Below are positions 26,217 to 35,469 of a stretch of 64,000 nucleotides of DNA, piece after piece; position 1 is the stretch's first letter, and every line of letters starts with the position of its first letter. The position numbers and the translations under genes are program-made. Below the pieces are notes generated by a model. The model made no database searches, was not told the DNA's origin, and saw nothing but the letters and a program-made list of their open reading frames with translations. This DNA comes from Schaalia suimastitidis DSM 15538 (GTDB taxonomy: Bacteria; Actinomycetota; Actinomycetes; Actinomycetales; Actinomycetaceae): assembly GCF_000429105.1 (NCBI RefSeq), contig NZ_AUBF01000006.1:62001-126000 (forward strand), read 5' to 3'.

Positions 26217-27555
26217 GTACCTTCCACAATACTTCAGCGCGCACCGATATCCTTCACGTGTGGTCAGCTGACATGGTGATCCCAATTACGGCGCCTTCTG
26301 TCCTTGGTGGAGCTGTTGCCGTGCGAGGTGATCGCATTGAACACGTTGGTTCGCGTGATTGGGTGATTGCTACCCTTCACAGTCGTCGCCTTGCTTTCCG
26401 CGAAACGAAGCTACCTGGCGTACTAATGCCCGGCCTCGTCAATGCCCACACCCACCTGCAGTATTCAAATATGCAGGAGGTTGGACAACGCCAGTACGAC
26501 GGTTTCCCCTCCTGGATGGCTGCCTTCGACGAGGTGTATGACGCCGACGGTCTCGACTGGCAGGCGGGTGCAGCCCAAGGTGCACGTGAACTTTTGCGCT
26601 ATGGCACAACCTGCGCTGCCGACGTCGTGTCAGATATTGAAGCCGCAAGCGCGCTTCATGATGCTGGTCTGCATGGCGTGACCTATTGGGAGGTGATGGG
26701 GTATTCCAACGAAGAGTGGGCTCACAGCGGCCTGGAGGTGGTTGAGTCGTTTCTCGCGCAAGTGCCTTCGCCTCCGGCTGTGGGAATCTCGCCCCATGCC
26801 CCGTACTCTCTTGAGGTTGCACCCCTCCTGGAAGTGCCTGATTTGGCACGTAGGCGCGGTATGCGTCTGCATATTCATCTTGGCGAGGCGCACACCGAGG
26901 CCCGGTGGGATGACGTCGAAGGTGGTACGCCTTTGGCTGAACTGTGGCACAGCGGCAAAGCGGCATCCTTCACGGCGATGCGCGAGGCGGGGTTGGGTTT
27001 TCGGCAACAGAATTCGTTGATCAGCTGGGGGTCTTGGGGCCCGACTGCCATATTGCCCACGGTGTTTATATGACAGCTGATGACCGTCGTCGTCTACGTG
27101 CCCGAGGCACGGCCGTCGCATTATGTCCCCGCTCGAATCGCGTCATTGGTTTAGATGAGCCACCCGTTGCTGCCTATCTTGACGAGGGTAACCTGGTGGC
27201 TGTCGGTACCGATTCATTATCGTCGTCTCCAAGTTTAGATCTGCTGGAAGATGTGGCGGCACTCTATGACATTGCTCGTCGACAGGGCTATACGAAACCA
27301 GAGTTGGCGCGCCAGCTTTTACAGGCAGCTACCTTAGGTGGGGCCACGGCCCTTGGTTTAGCTACTGGCGAGCATCGTGTTGGTCAGCTCCAGGCGGGTG
27401 CGTTGGCTGATATGACGGTCGTTGATGTACCAGTGACCGATATTGTTGGCACGATTGAAAATCTTGTTCGCCATGGTGCTGGCCAGCAGATTGCCACCGT
27501 CATTGAAGGCCGTTTGCGTTGGGGTGCGCCAGGAGTATTACAGGAGCAGCAATGA
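26213..27555 (+). pseudogene. Amidohydrolase (MtaD/SAH-deaminase-like), frameshifted
   Basis: Two overlapping frames together make one intact metal-dependent amidohydrolase of about 447 aa. The first (26213-27073) has MPGLVNAHTHLQYSNM with the HxH metal site and HIHLGEAHTE; the second supplies IAHGVYM, SNRVIGLDEP and GTDSLSSSPSLDLLEDV with the remaining His and Asp. Homology passes from frame 1 to the -1 frame at 26995-27001, GGGTTTT, which fits a -1 slippery heptamer in phase (G GGT TTT). Either one base is missing here (pseudogene or sequencing error) or expression uses frameshifting. The start overlaps the preceding stop by ATGA. Related enzymes deaminate SAH, MTA, guanine or chlorinated triazines. 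Confidence 0.8.
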
Positions 27556-28046
27556 TGTATTCGTCGCATCACCATGACGAAATGGAAGGTCTGTCCGTTT
27601 CCCGGCATCGCGGCGCTCAGCAAGCGTCGGTGATCGCGACTATACGTGGGATGGCTCCTCATCCTGAGGGTGGGTGGTACAAGCGCACCTGGACGGCACC
27701 TGACCACATCGTCACCTCGCGAGGCAAACGTGCCTGCGCCTCGGCAATTATTTTCCTGCTTGATCAAGACCAGGAGGCCGCATGGCACCTGGTGCATGCG
27801 GATGAACTGTGGCTCTGGCACGGTCCAGGCACGCTGGAGATCCACTTAGGTGGCCGAGGCGAGGCGCCCATCCTCGACCCTTCTCCTACCGTCCTGTCTG
27901 GCGAGCCGACGACAGGACAGATGCAGCTCCTTGTTCCAGCCGGAACGTGGCAACGGACTTTTGCTCGCCAGGACATGGCATTTGCCACATGTGTTGTGGC
28001 CCCTGAGTTCTCTTTCGACGACTGGCAACTGGCCAACAACAGTTGA
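27552..28046 (+). CDS. DUF985 cupin protein
   Basis: A 164-aa single-domain cupin of the DUF985 family. Conserved segments are PHPEGGWYKRTW, SAIIFLLDQDQEAAWHLVHADELWLWH, the glycine-containing LEIHLGG, and the C-terminal VVAPEFSFDDW. Members are small beta-barrels with unknown, possibly metal-dependent or sugar-epimerase-like activity. The ATG overlaps the amidohydrolase stop (ATGA), so it is the last gene of the SAH-hydrolase-like operon; a linked metabolic function is inferred only from this. Confidence 0.88.
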   Translation: MMYSSHHHDEMEGLSVSRHRGAQQASVIATIRGMAPHPEGGWYKRTWTAPDHIVTSRGKRACASAIIFLLDQDQEAAWHLVHADELWLWHGPGTLEIHLGGRGEAPILDPSPTVLSGEPTTGQMQLLVPAGTWQRTFARQDMAFATCVVAPEFSFDDWQLANNS

Positions 28047-28252
28047 CAATATCTGCAATTCTGCGCATCTTCCCCGATCACGGCCTTTTGTGTGCGGTAC
28101 AACGCAGCCGACACGCATCACTATTGTGACGATGTTGCATCGTCTCATTGGAATACATGGAGCCTGGCCACCCCTTTGTGACCCCAGTAGGCTCGTCAAC
28201 AGCGAACGGTCCATACGGTCCGCTTCAACCCCGTCACAATCAGGGGTTCCCA

Positions 28253-29116
28253 ATGGCATGCCTTAATCGCACACTTGTTGCTCTTGGCGCAGCATGTGCC
28301 CTTGTCTTGTCCGCCTGCTCTGGTACAACCACCACCTCAGAAAGCAGCGACGCCGCCGAAACCGGCACCACGTCAGAATCTAGCCTCGCTACCCTCACCG
28401 AAGGTAAGCTCACGATCGCCACCGGCCAGCCCGCATTTTCTCCGTGGGTCGAAAACGATGATCCGGCCTCAGGTCAGGGCTTTGAAGCTGCGGTAGCCTA
28501 TGCCGTCGCAGAGCAGCTGGGCTTTGCTAAGGAAGATGTGGTGTGGGTCCGCTCCACCTTCGACTCCGCCATTGCTCCTGGAGCAAAAGACTGGGATTTC
28601 AACCTGCAGCAGTTCTCCATCACCGATGAACGCAAACAAGCTGTTGACTTCTCCACTCCCTACTACACCACATCGCAAGCTGTGTTGACGGTTGAAGGCT
28701 CAGCAGCGGCATCCGCGACCTCGCTGGCTGACCTCAAGGATCTTCAATTCGGCGTTCAAGTGGGTACCACAAGCCAGGAAACCTTGGAAGCTGCAGTGGA
28801 ACTCAGCAAAGATGTGCTGATTTTCAACAACTCTGTTGACGTCGTTCAGGCCTTGAAAGGCGGCCAGGTTGATGCCGTCGTCGTTGACCTGCCGACCGCA
28901 CTTTACCTGTCTGCTGTTGGAGTTGAAGGCGGCACCATTATCGGTCAATTCGAAGATCACTCTGGTGGCGACAACTACGGTCTCGTCCTACCAAAGGGGT
29001 CCGCACTCACCGAGCAAGTGAGCGCTGCAGTCGATGTACTCCGTGAAAATGGCACCCTGGCTGCGCTTGAAAAGACGTGGCTATCCGACGCAGTGTCGGT
29101 CCCGGTCCTGAAGTAG
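28253..29116 (+). CDS. Amino-acid ABC transporter substrate-binding lipoprotein (family 3)
   Basis: Periplasmic-type binding protein (287 aa) for a polar amino acid importer. A signal peptide ends at the lipobox LVLSACSG. The SBP-family-3 pattern is seen: KLTIATGQPAFSPWV, GQGFEAAVAYAVAEQLGF, DFNLQQFSITDERKQAVDFS and QVGTTSQETLE. I start at the ATG at 28253, preceded by CAGGGG; earlier in-frame ATGs would put 35 residues before the signal peptide. The last codons and the stop lie inside a 23-bp tandem repeat. Permease and ATPase genes follow. Confidence 0.93.
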   Translation: MACLNRTLVALGAACALVLSACSGTTTTSESSDAAETGTTSESSLATLTEGKLTIATGQPAFSPWVENDDPASGQGFEAAVAYAVAEQLGFAKEDVVWVRSTFDSAIAPGAKDWDFNLQQFSITDERKQAVDFSTPYYTTSQAVLTVEGSAAASATSLADLKDLQFGVQVGTTSQETLEAAVELSKDVLIFNNSVDVVQALKGGQVDAVVVDLPTALYLSAVGVEGGTIIGQFEDHSGGDNYGLVLPKGSALTEQVSAAVDVLRENGTLAALEKTWLSDAVSVPVLK

Positions 29117-29198
29117 TGCCGGTCCCGGTCCTGAAGTAGTGCCGGGCTTGGTCCTGAAGTAGTGCCGGTCCCGGTCCTGAAGTAGTGCCGGACCTGCT
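29093..29198. repeat. 23-bp tandem repeat overlapping the end of the binding-protein gene
   Basis: About four and a half copies of a unit starting GTGCCGGTCCCGG begin at 29093, 29116, 29139, 29162 and 29185. The first copy encodes the C-terminal SVPVLK and the stop; the rest lie in the spacer before the permease gene. Copy 3 differs by a few bases. Confidence 0.95.
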
Positions 29199-29325
29199 CT
29201 GATTTAAGCCACAAGCGCCTCGTCCGCAGGCAAAGAATGGTTGCATGCAGCTCCGAGGACAACGCAAAGGTTACTGCTCAGGACACCACATATGGGCGCA
29301 GGCTAGCTATCCCCAACACTGGATA

Positions 29326-29359
29326 CGGGCGCAGCGCATGGACACAGGCGCTGCGCCCG
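29326..29359. terminator. Strong hairpin between binding protein and permease genes
   Basis: CGGGCGCAGCGC and GCGCTGCGCCCG form a perfect 12-bp stem with a 10-base loop. It could stop most transcripts after the binding-protein gene, which would explain higher expression of binding protein than permease, or protect the upstream mRNA 3' end. The remaining spacer (29200-29504) holds no gene. Confidence 0.6.
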
Positions 29360-29504
29360 CAATCCGAACGATTCACCCCGGCATAGGGCAGCAAATTTGC
29401 TCACTGCCCAGTAACTGTCTGTGCCCAGCAACTGCCTCTAAACGCTAAAACCCACCCACCACTCAACAAACCGACACCAATGAATGGCTATTTTGGGAGC
29501 TTTC

Positions 29505-30404
29505 ATGACCAGCACGTCCCATACACAACGCTCTGACGTGGTTGAAATGATAGGTGACTTCCGCCACGAAGTGAGCGATGTCGAACTCGCGCGACGCCAA
29601 TGGCGCAAAAACCGCGCCCGCCGATCGCTAAGCGTCGCCACCGCCTCGTCAATTCTGGTCATCGTACTCATCGCGCTCCTCTTGGCCACCTCCCCCGGTT
29701 GGGCCGCAACCCAGCAGGCATTTTTCTCGGGCGAGTACTTCATGGAAGCTCTGCCCAAGGTCCTCGAAGGCATGTGGCTCAACGTGCGCATTCTGGTGGT
29801 ATCCACCGTTTTTGTTGCCCTTTTCGCGACCCTGCTGGCAGCTGCTCGCTCGCTTCGTGGACCAGTTTTCTTTCCTTTACGCTTCTTGGCGGCCGCCTAC
29901 ACGGATTTATTCCGGGGGCTGCCATTTATCGTGGTGCTCTACCTCGTAGGCTTCGGCATTCCAGCACTCAATCCCACTACACGCATTCCAGTAGCGCTAC
30001 TTGGTGGCACTGCGTTGGTACTGACCTACACCTCGTATGTCGCTGAGGTTTTGCGTGCCGGTCTTGAGGCGGTACACCCCTCGCAGCGTGCAGCCGCCCG
30101 CTCCTTAGGTCTCAGCCACAGTCAGACTTTGCGGCATATTGTGGTTCCTCAGGCGATCCGTAAAGTGACGCCAGCCTTGATGAATGACTTCATTTCGATG
30201 CAAAAAGATGTGGGGCTCATTTCGACGCTCGGCGCTGTCGACGCGATCCGAGCGGCACAAACCCACCAGGCAAGCACCTACAATTTCACTGCCTACGTTG
30301 TCGCAGGCCTTCTTTTTATCTTGTTGAGCTTGCCGTTCATTCGCCTCTCAGACTGGTATACCGCCAGACTTCAGGCCCGCGAACAACAGGGAGGTGCCTT
30401 CTGA
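29505..30404 (+). CDS. Amino-acid ABC transporter permease (HisM/GlnP type)
   Basis: Integral membrane subunit of 299 aa. A charged N-terminal cytoplasmic segment precedes one early helix (about 47-65) and the His/Glu/Gln/Arg/opine permease core (about 85-285). FRGLPFIVVLYL and the EAA loop RAAARSLGLSHSQTLRHIVVPQA are characteristic. The start at 29505 follows GGGAG; an ATG at 29484 is possible. The stop overlaps the ATPase ATG by one base. Confidence 0.92.
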   Translation: MTSTSHTQRSDVVEMIGDFRHEVSDVELARRQWRKNRARRSLSVATASSILVIVLIALLLATSPGWAATQQAFFSGEYFMEALPKVLEGMWLNVRILVVSTVFVALFATLLAAARSLRGPVFFPLRFLAAAYTDLFRGLPFIVVLYLVGFGIPALNPTTRIPVALLGGTALVLTYTSYVAEVLRAGLEAVHPSQRAAARSLGLSHSQTLRHIVVPQAIRKVTPALMNDFISMQKDVGLISTLGAVDAIRAAQTHQASTYNFTAYVVAGLLFILLSLPFIRLSDWYTARLQAREQQGGAF

Positions 30405-31153
30405 TGAGCACTAATTCCGCTACGCCTGTGCTTGATTGCCGAGGCGTCGTCAAAGCTTTCGGGTCAAATGTCGTTTTGCGGGGGCTCGATTTGCAAATTG
30501 CCCCTCATGAAGTTGTCGTCTTACTTGGCGCGTCGGGGTCAGGAAAGTCCACACTGCTACGCACGGCAAACCTACTGGAACGTGTTGACGACGGTCAGAT
30601 TTTCCTGTCAGGCGAAGATATTACTGACCCTGGTGTCAATGTCGATCGGGTGCGGGCACGTATTGGTGTCGTTTTCCAGCACTACAACCTTTTTCCGCAT
30701 CTGAAGGTACTCGACAACGTGACTCTGGCATCTCGTATGGTTCACGGTGAAAGCCGTGCTGATGCTGAGACACGCGGCATGGAACTGCTGGCGCGCATCG
30801 GATTGGAAGCGAAAGCCAAGGAGTATCCGGACCGCCTTTCAGGTGGACAACAGCAACGCGTTGCGATCGTCCGAGCTTTGGCCACCAATCCAGAACTGTT
30901 ACTTCTTGACGAGATTACCTCTGCGCTTGATCCAATCCTTGTTGGGGAAGTCCTCGATTTGGTGCGAGAGGTCAAAGCACAAGGGTCAACAATTTTGATG
31001 GCCACCCACGAGATCGGCTTCGCCCGCAGTGCTGCTGACCGCGTGGTTTTCTTGGAGCGAGGACGTATCGTCGAGCAGGGACCACCTGAGCAAGTCATAG
31101 ACAATCCTCGTGAGGTTGCGACGCAGGACTTCCTAAGGCGCGTCCTCCATTAA
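30404..31153 (+). CDS. Amino-acid ABC transporter ATP-binding protein (GlnQ type)
   Basis: ATPase of the polar amino-acid importer (249 aa). Walker A GASGSGKST, Q loop in FQHYNLFPH, signature LSGGQQQR, Walker B LLLLDEITSALD and switch His in MATHE are all intact. In the Walker B region the typical P of DEPTSALD is replaced by I (DEITSALD), as in some actinobacterial members. Third gene of the binding protein-permease-ATPase operon. The specific amino acid is not predictable. Confidence 0.94.
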   Translation: MSTNSATPVLDCRGVVKAFGSNVVLRGLDLQIAPHEVVVLLGASGSGKSTLLRTANLLERVDDGQIFLSGEDITDPGVNVDRVRARIGVVFQHYNLFPHLKVLDNVTLASRMVHGESRADAETRGMELLARIGLEAKAKEYPDRLSGGQQQRVAIVRALATNPELLLLDEITSALDPILVGEVLDLVREVKAQGSTILMATHEIGFARSAADRVVFLERGRIVEQGPPEQVIDNPREVATQDFLRRVLH

Positions 31154-31169
31154 GTGCAGAGTCTATCTG

Positions 31170-31255
31170 GCTTGCCTGCGTGCTAACGCGCGGCTGTATG
31201 GAGGCTTGCCGGTGCGCTAACGCGCGACTGCATGAAAGCTTGCCCTTGTGCGACC
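31170..31255. repeat. 34-bp tandem repeat (about 2.5 copies)
   Basis: Units starting GCTTGCC are at 31170, 31204 and 31238, containing GTGCTAACGCGCGGCTG in the first and a 90%-similar version in the second. They lie directly after the ATPase gene. Confidence 0.8.
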
Positions 31256-31280
31256 ACTTGCCGACAGCGCCCACCTTCCC

Positions 31281-31452
31281 GTCGACACACCAAACGGTCC
31301 CCGAAGACGACACTCCTCTTGATCAACACACCAAACGGAATTGGATCTTCCATTCGGTGTGTCGACCGCACAAATAGGCATCCAAATCATCGGATTCCCA
31401 ACAGATCAACACACCAAACGGAATTGGGTCTTCCATTCGGTGTGTCGATCGT
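31281..31452. repeat. Palindrome array E (41 and 83 bp steps)
   Basis: Left-arm cores at 31286, 31327 and 31410, steps 41 and 83 bp. The second and third units share nearly the same loop (GAATTGGRTCTT) and right arm CCATTCGGTGTGTCGA. The 31154-31651 gap between the convergent ATPase and lipoprotein genes otherwise holds no gene. Confidence 0.9.
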
Positions 31453-31651
31453 TGACGCCATGAAGCCAAGGAAGCCCGAGGTAGCCCACAGTCTCATTGA
31501 GGGACCAAGACGCACCAACAAGTAGACGAACCGACCTATCAGTGATCCGCAAACGGTCTGCCTGGGAATGGTCTCAGGCAGCACATCCCCACGTCTTTAG
31601 CCACACAAGCTCCACAGACCCGCACCTTTCAGCCCGATACCGTCGTCGAAA

Positions 31652-32110
31652 TTAGTTGGAGCCTGGCGTCACCGTCAATGTGAAAATCACAGTTTCACCA
31701 CTTGGCGACGTGAGCGTCGCCTCGGTAGAACCTTCAGTAACCGGTGTAAACCGCGGCCTCATGTCGGCACTACCAGCCGCGAATTCTGCGATTGATGGAT
31801 CCGACACCGACGCTTGCCATTTGTCTGCGTCGCTGTCGACCGAAAGTTCAAGTCCACGAAGCATCGGCACTTTGACTTCAGAGTCGGCAAGAAGCTCCGG
31901 TTTCTTTACAATCGCAGCAAGTTCTCGTGTGCCGGTGTTCTGGCCGCTTGTCGAGGCGGAGGCGTCCGAGGCGGAAGAGCCAGAGTCTGCAGTTCCCGAG
32001 GTCGCGGCACTTTCGGATGTCGATTCGCCCATGGTTGTTGCTGACTGACATGCAGCCAACGACCCAGCTGCCAACAGAAGCACTATCGATGTGGTAACAA
32101 TCTTTCGCAC
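31652..32110 (-). CDS. Putative lipoprotein with C-terminal Ig-like region
   Basis: A 152-aa secreted protein: signal peptide with lipobox LAAC at about residues 18-21, a Ser/Thr/Ala linker (about 22-60), and a C-terminal beta-rich region (about 65-152) ending ETVIFTLTVTPGSN. The pattern LELSVDSDADKWQASVSDPSIAEF recalls bacterial Ig-like or chagasin-type folds, but the chagasin NPTTGY motif is absent. It lies 80 bp downstream of an FtsX-type permease gene on the same strand. No function can be given. Confidence 0.75.
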   Translation of the reverse strand: MRKIVTTSIVLLLAAGSLAACQSATTMGESTSESAATSGTADSGSSASDASASTSGQNTGTRELAAIVKKPELLADSEVKVPMLRGLELSVDSDADKWQASVSDPSIAEFAAGSADMRPRFTPVTEGSTEATLTSPSGETVIFTLTVTPGSN

Positions 32111-32190
32111 ACTTCTATAGTAACCATACGTACCGCTGACAACCTACTTGTATGACACCACACGACGCACCGCCAGTGTGCATCTGCTAC

Positions 32191-33543
32191 CTACGATCCG
32201 AGCCGACGTATGGCCTGCTTTCCAACAGGTGCCGCCACTTCTGACGCCACTAGGACCAGAAGCGTGCCTGCGATAGCCAGCCCAACGGTGGATGCTAGGG
32301 CAGAAAGCATACCCGGAGAGGTAATTGCTGGAATCATAAAAGCAATACCTGCCCCCATCGAGCCGCCAATAAGCAACAGAGCGGGAATTCCCACTTCAAT
32401 GCGACGTGAGCGAGCAAGGAATGTTGGTTTCGCCCCTGCGCGTAATAGAGCTTTGCATTGAGAGGCGGAATCGACAGCTCGGATCGATTGATTAACGGCG
32501 GTGGCAATTGCCGCAAGGACGAAGGTGATCGCCAAGGTCAGAGCGATTCCTGTACCAATATCGCGCGAAAAGATGAGGACTTCTTTCGGAATCTCGTCCC
32601 CAGCTTGAAGTTGGCTTGTTTGAACTGCCAGCACGGTCATCACGGGATACAAAATGCCCGCAATGAAGCCAACAACGGGGATTGAACCGTAGGACCGCCA
32701 CACGCTTTTGGGGTCATCGGCGAGGCGCCGACCTGCAAGCAGCATCTGCGGGCTTCGCGCAAAGCGTGCCATGATGCGTCCAATCACTGACAGTGACCAC
32801 GTGCCAACCGCATTCACCAGCGCAATCATCAACGCGGTGAAACCAAGAAGTATCCCGGTACCAATCGTTCGCCCAAGACCAAGGAGCTGCGCTCCAGCAG
32901 CGAGCCACACAACGCCTAGAATCAGCGCGATAAGCACACCCCAAGGCTTGATATGTTGCGCCTCACTGCGGCGTGCGACACCCAGCGGCGTGATGGCAAC
33001 TTTACGCATCCCCATCCACGAACTTGCCGCGGACAGAAGAATCATTGCACCTGCGGCACCAAGCAGTACAAGCGGGCCAGTCCACATTTCTGATGCGGAC
33101 AGGGGCATTTCTTGGAATGTAATGAGTGACCAGATGGGTAGCGTCGCGGCATATATCACTGAACCGGCAATCACACCCACCACCGCATGAAGGCAGGTGT
33201 CCACCACACATGCGGCACGTGCTGTCACACCGCTGACACCAACGAGTCGCAGTACAGCGAGGTCTTGTGCGCGTCTACTCAAGCCGAGGCGTGCCGCAGC
33301 AGCACCCATTGACGCGGCCGGTACGACAAGGAGTACCGTCGCGAATGCTGCCAGTGGCACATAGGCTTCTTCTCCCATCGCCATGTTTATTGGCGAGGCT
33401 GCCCTGTCGATGAAGGCGAAAAGGCCACCTAGGACGGCGAGGAGTACCGCATGAGGTAGTGCAAATGCGAGGATGGTTAAGACTGATGTGGCTTTGTCTC
33501 GACTGGCCACGATTGCCCGGGTGGCGACAATGATGCTGTTCAT
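32191..33543 (-). CDS. ABC transporter permease, FtsX/MacB family
   Basis: A 450-aa membrane protein with an FtsX-like layout: N-terminal helix (SVLTILAFALPHAVLLAVLGG), three more near 80-170, then a second four-helix set (about 200-440). It is short, with no large extracellular MacB domain, like permeases of peptide/bacitracin export or lipoprotein-type systems. Its partner ATPase lies 11 bases upstream on the same strand. Substrate unknown; the system could export antimicrobial peptides or act in envelope remodelling. Confidence 0.85.
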   Translation of the reverse strand: MNSIIVATRAIVASRDKATSVLTILAFALPHAVLLAVLGGLFAFIDRAASPINMAMGEEAYVPLAAFATVLLVVPAASMGAAAARLGLSRRAQDLAVLRLVGVSGVTARAACVVDTCLHAVVGVIAGSVIYAATLPIWSLITFQEMPLSASEMWTGPLVLLGAAGAMILLSAASSWMGMRKVAITPLGVARRSEAQHIKPWGVLIALILGVVWLAAGAQLLGLGRTIGTGILLGFTALMIALVNAVGTWSLSVIGRIMARFARSPQMLLAGRRLADDPKSVWRSYGSIPVVGFIAGILYPVMTVLAVQTSQLQAGDEIPKEVLIFSRDIGTGIALTLAITFVLAAIATAVNQSIRAVDSASQCKALLRAGAKPTFLARSRRIEVGIPALLLIGGSMGAGIAFMIPAITSPGMLSALASTVGLAIAGTLLVLVASEVAAPVGKQAIRRLGS

Positions 33544-33554
33544 TGTGTGGCTCC

Positions 33555-34403
33555 TTAGTTGTGCGGTCGGGCGAGGGCCACGGCCTCTACTGACTGGGAG
33601 GTGTCAGGGACTGGAGTGCCACCATCTGCAGCCTCAAATGTTGCCGTCTTAACCTCTTTGGTCTGCGTCGGTGCATTTCCAGCCCCATTGGCCGCCACTT
33701 GGATGTGCCCGTCACGCACGTGGATGGTGTGGGGTAGCCGTTCGGCAACTTCACTATCGTGGGTGACCAGTACGAGGCTCGCGCCAGTTGCGGCACATGC
33801 CTGCGTGAGCACTTGCATGATTTCCGCGCCTGTTGTCCGATCAAGCGACCCAGTTGGCTCATCAGCAAATACGACAGCAGGTCCGGTAATAAGCGCACGA
33901 GCGATGGCAACACGTTGGGCTTGTCCACCAGAAAGTTGACCAGGACGGTGAGGGCCAAGGCCTGCCAATCCGACTTTGGCCAGCAAATCGCGTGCGCGAG
34001 CAACCGCCTCGTTTCGCGAGGCTCCGAGCAGCATCAGCGGTAATGCCACGTTTTCCTCGGCGGGCAGTTCTGCCAAAAGTTGTCCATCTTGGAATACGAA
34101 ACCGAAATGTTGAAGCCGAAGTTTGGATATGGCTGCATCTGAAAGGCCGGTGAGCTGTTGTCCATTGACAATGACATTTCCCGAAGTGGGAGTCAGTATG
34201 CCAGCAAGACAATGAAGTAGCGTGGTTTTTCCTGATCCTGAAGGACCCATGATCGCCACCTGTGTGCCTTGTGGCAGATGAAGGTTGACATTGTCGAGGG
34301 CGTGAACTGGCTGTCCGCCTCGCTGATAGATTTTTGTCAGCCCAGTGGCGACAATTCCTTGTTGTTGATTCGCAGGTACTGTGTTCATATCTCCATGCTG
34401 CAT
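33555..34403 (-). CDS. ABC transporter ATP-binding protein (LolD/MacB type)
   Basis: ATPase partner of the FtsX-type permease. Walker A GPSGSGKTT, signature LSGGQAQR, Walker B VVFADEPTGSLD and switch His in LVTHD are intact; LHCLAGILTPTSG is typical of the LolD/SalX subgroup. The final about 45 residues form a non-conserved tail. The first ATG (34403) is used here; a second ATG at 34388 is equally possible since neither has a clear ribosome site. No two-component system is adjacent. Confidence 0.9.
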   Translation of the reverse strand: MQHGDMNTVPANQQQGIVATGLTKIYQRGGQPVHALDNVNLHLPQGTQVAIMGPSGSGKTTLLHCLAGILTPTSGNVIVNGQQLTGLSDAAISKLRLQHFGFVFQDGQLLAELPAEENVALPLMLLGASRNEAVARARDLLAKVGLAGLGPHRPGQLSGGQAQRVAIARALITGPAVVFADEPTGSLDRTTGAEIMQVLTQACAATGASLVLVTHDSEVAERLPHTIHVRDGHIQVAANGAGNAPTQTKEVKTATFEAADGGTPVPDTSQSVEAVALARPHN

Positions 34404-34614
34404 CCACCGTTGACCTGCAAACTATTGCGGTTTGCCCTGATTGAACCCTTATGTTGCCCCGACAACCCTCAGGGAAAGCGTCGTTGATCTGCAGGACAAA
34501 AGCAGTGCGGGAGCTCAATAAAAGCAGTATGGGTACTCAGTGTCCATTATGCGCTCCAAAGGCAGTGCAGACACTCAACCCCTACCATTGAAGCAACATG
34601 TGGAAAGGATTGTC

Positions 34615-35406
34615 ATGACGCCTCAATCACTCACTATTCCCGAGACCACGCCCGTTTCGACGCCTACGATCGATCTTCAGCTCCGGCACCGCACCATTCG
34701 GTCTTTCACCGATCAAAAGGTGAGCGACGACGTGATGCAGACGCTTTTCGAGGTGGCACGTCATACGGCAACGTGCGCCTACTTGCAACAACTCACAATA
34801 ATCCACGTAAAAGACCCGGACATACGCCAGACGCTCTGCGAGGTATCAGGACAACCCTATGTTGGTGGCGACCGTGGTGAATTAATTGTTTTCGTGGCTG
34901 ATCTTCATCGCAATGCACAGATCCGTGCCGAAGTGGGTATTGCCTCGCAATCTTTCGGGCGAATCAACATGTTCCTTTCCGCAGCCGAAGACGTGCTCCT
35001 TGCCGCGCAGAATGTCGTCGTCGCGGCAGAATCATTAGGTTTGGGTACGGTGTATCTGGGCTCAATTGGAAATGATCCTCAGCGTGTTGTCGACGCACTG
35101 AAATTGCCGTCGTTGACCTACCCTGTGCTTGGCCTGGTGGTGGGCTACCCCAATCAGGAGCCACAATTCAAGCCTCGTTTACCTCTCGCTGTGACAGTCG
35201 GGGTCGACACGTATCCGCAGGTTGATTCCTACACTGAGGCCCTTGCCTCGTACGACGAGCAAGTTACCGAATACTACGACTTACGCAATGCCAATCAACG
35301 CGTTGATTCTTTCACCGCGCAGGTTCGGGCACGAGCGGGTGACTTACCTGCCGAAAACTCTCCAGTCCTTGAGGTCCTTCACCGCCAAGGCCTCGCGCTG
35401 TCGTAG
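34615..35406 (+). CDS. NADPH-dependent nitro/flavin reductase (NfsA family)
   Basis: FMN oxidoreductase of 263 aa. RHRTIRSFTDQKVSDDVMQTLFE, the flavin-contacting QQLTIIHV region and GLGTVYLGSIGNDPQRVVDALKLP with GLVVGYPNQEP match NfsA/FRP-type nitroreductases. The C-terminal arm (YPQVDSYTEALASYDEQ) is also typical. I start at the ATG at 34615, preceded by AAAGGA; an ATG at 34540 would prefix 25 unrelated residues. Likely roles are nitroaromatic or quinone reduction; the in vivo substrate is unknown. Confidence 0.9.
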   Translation: MTPQSLTIPETTPVSTPTIDLQLRHRTIRSFTDQKVSDDVMQTLFEVARHTATCAYLQQLTIIHVKDPDIRQTLCEVSGQPYVGGDRGELIVFVADLHRNAQIRAEVGIASQSFGRINMFLSAAEDVLLAAQNVVVAAESLGLGTVYLGSIGNDPQRVVDALKLPSLTYPVLGLVVGYPNQEPQFKPRLPLAVTVGVDTYPQVDSYTEALASYDEQVTEYYDLRNANQRVDSFTAQVRARAGDLPAENSPVLEVLHRQGLALS

Positions 35407-35469
35407 CGCGGAGCCAGCCACGAGGAACACCCATGAACATGGTTTCCTCAACCTCCCCAAGGAGAGAAC

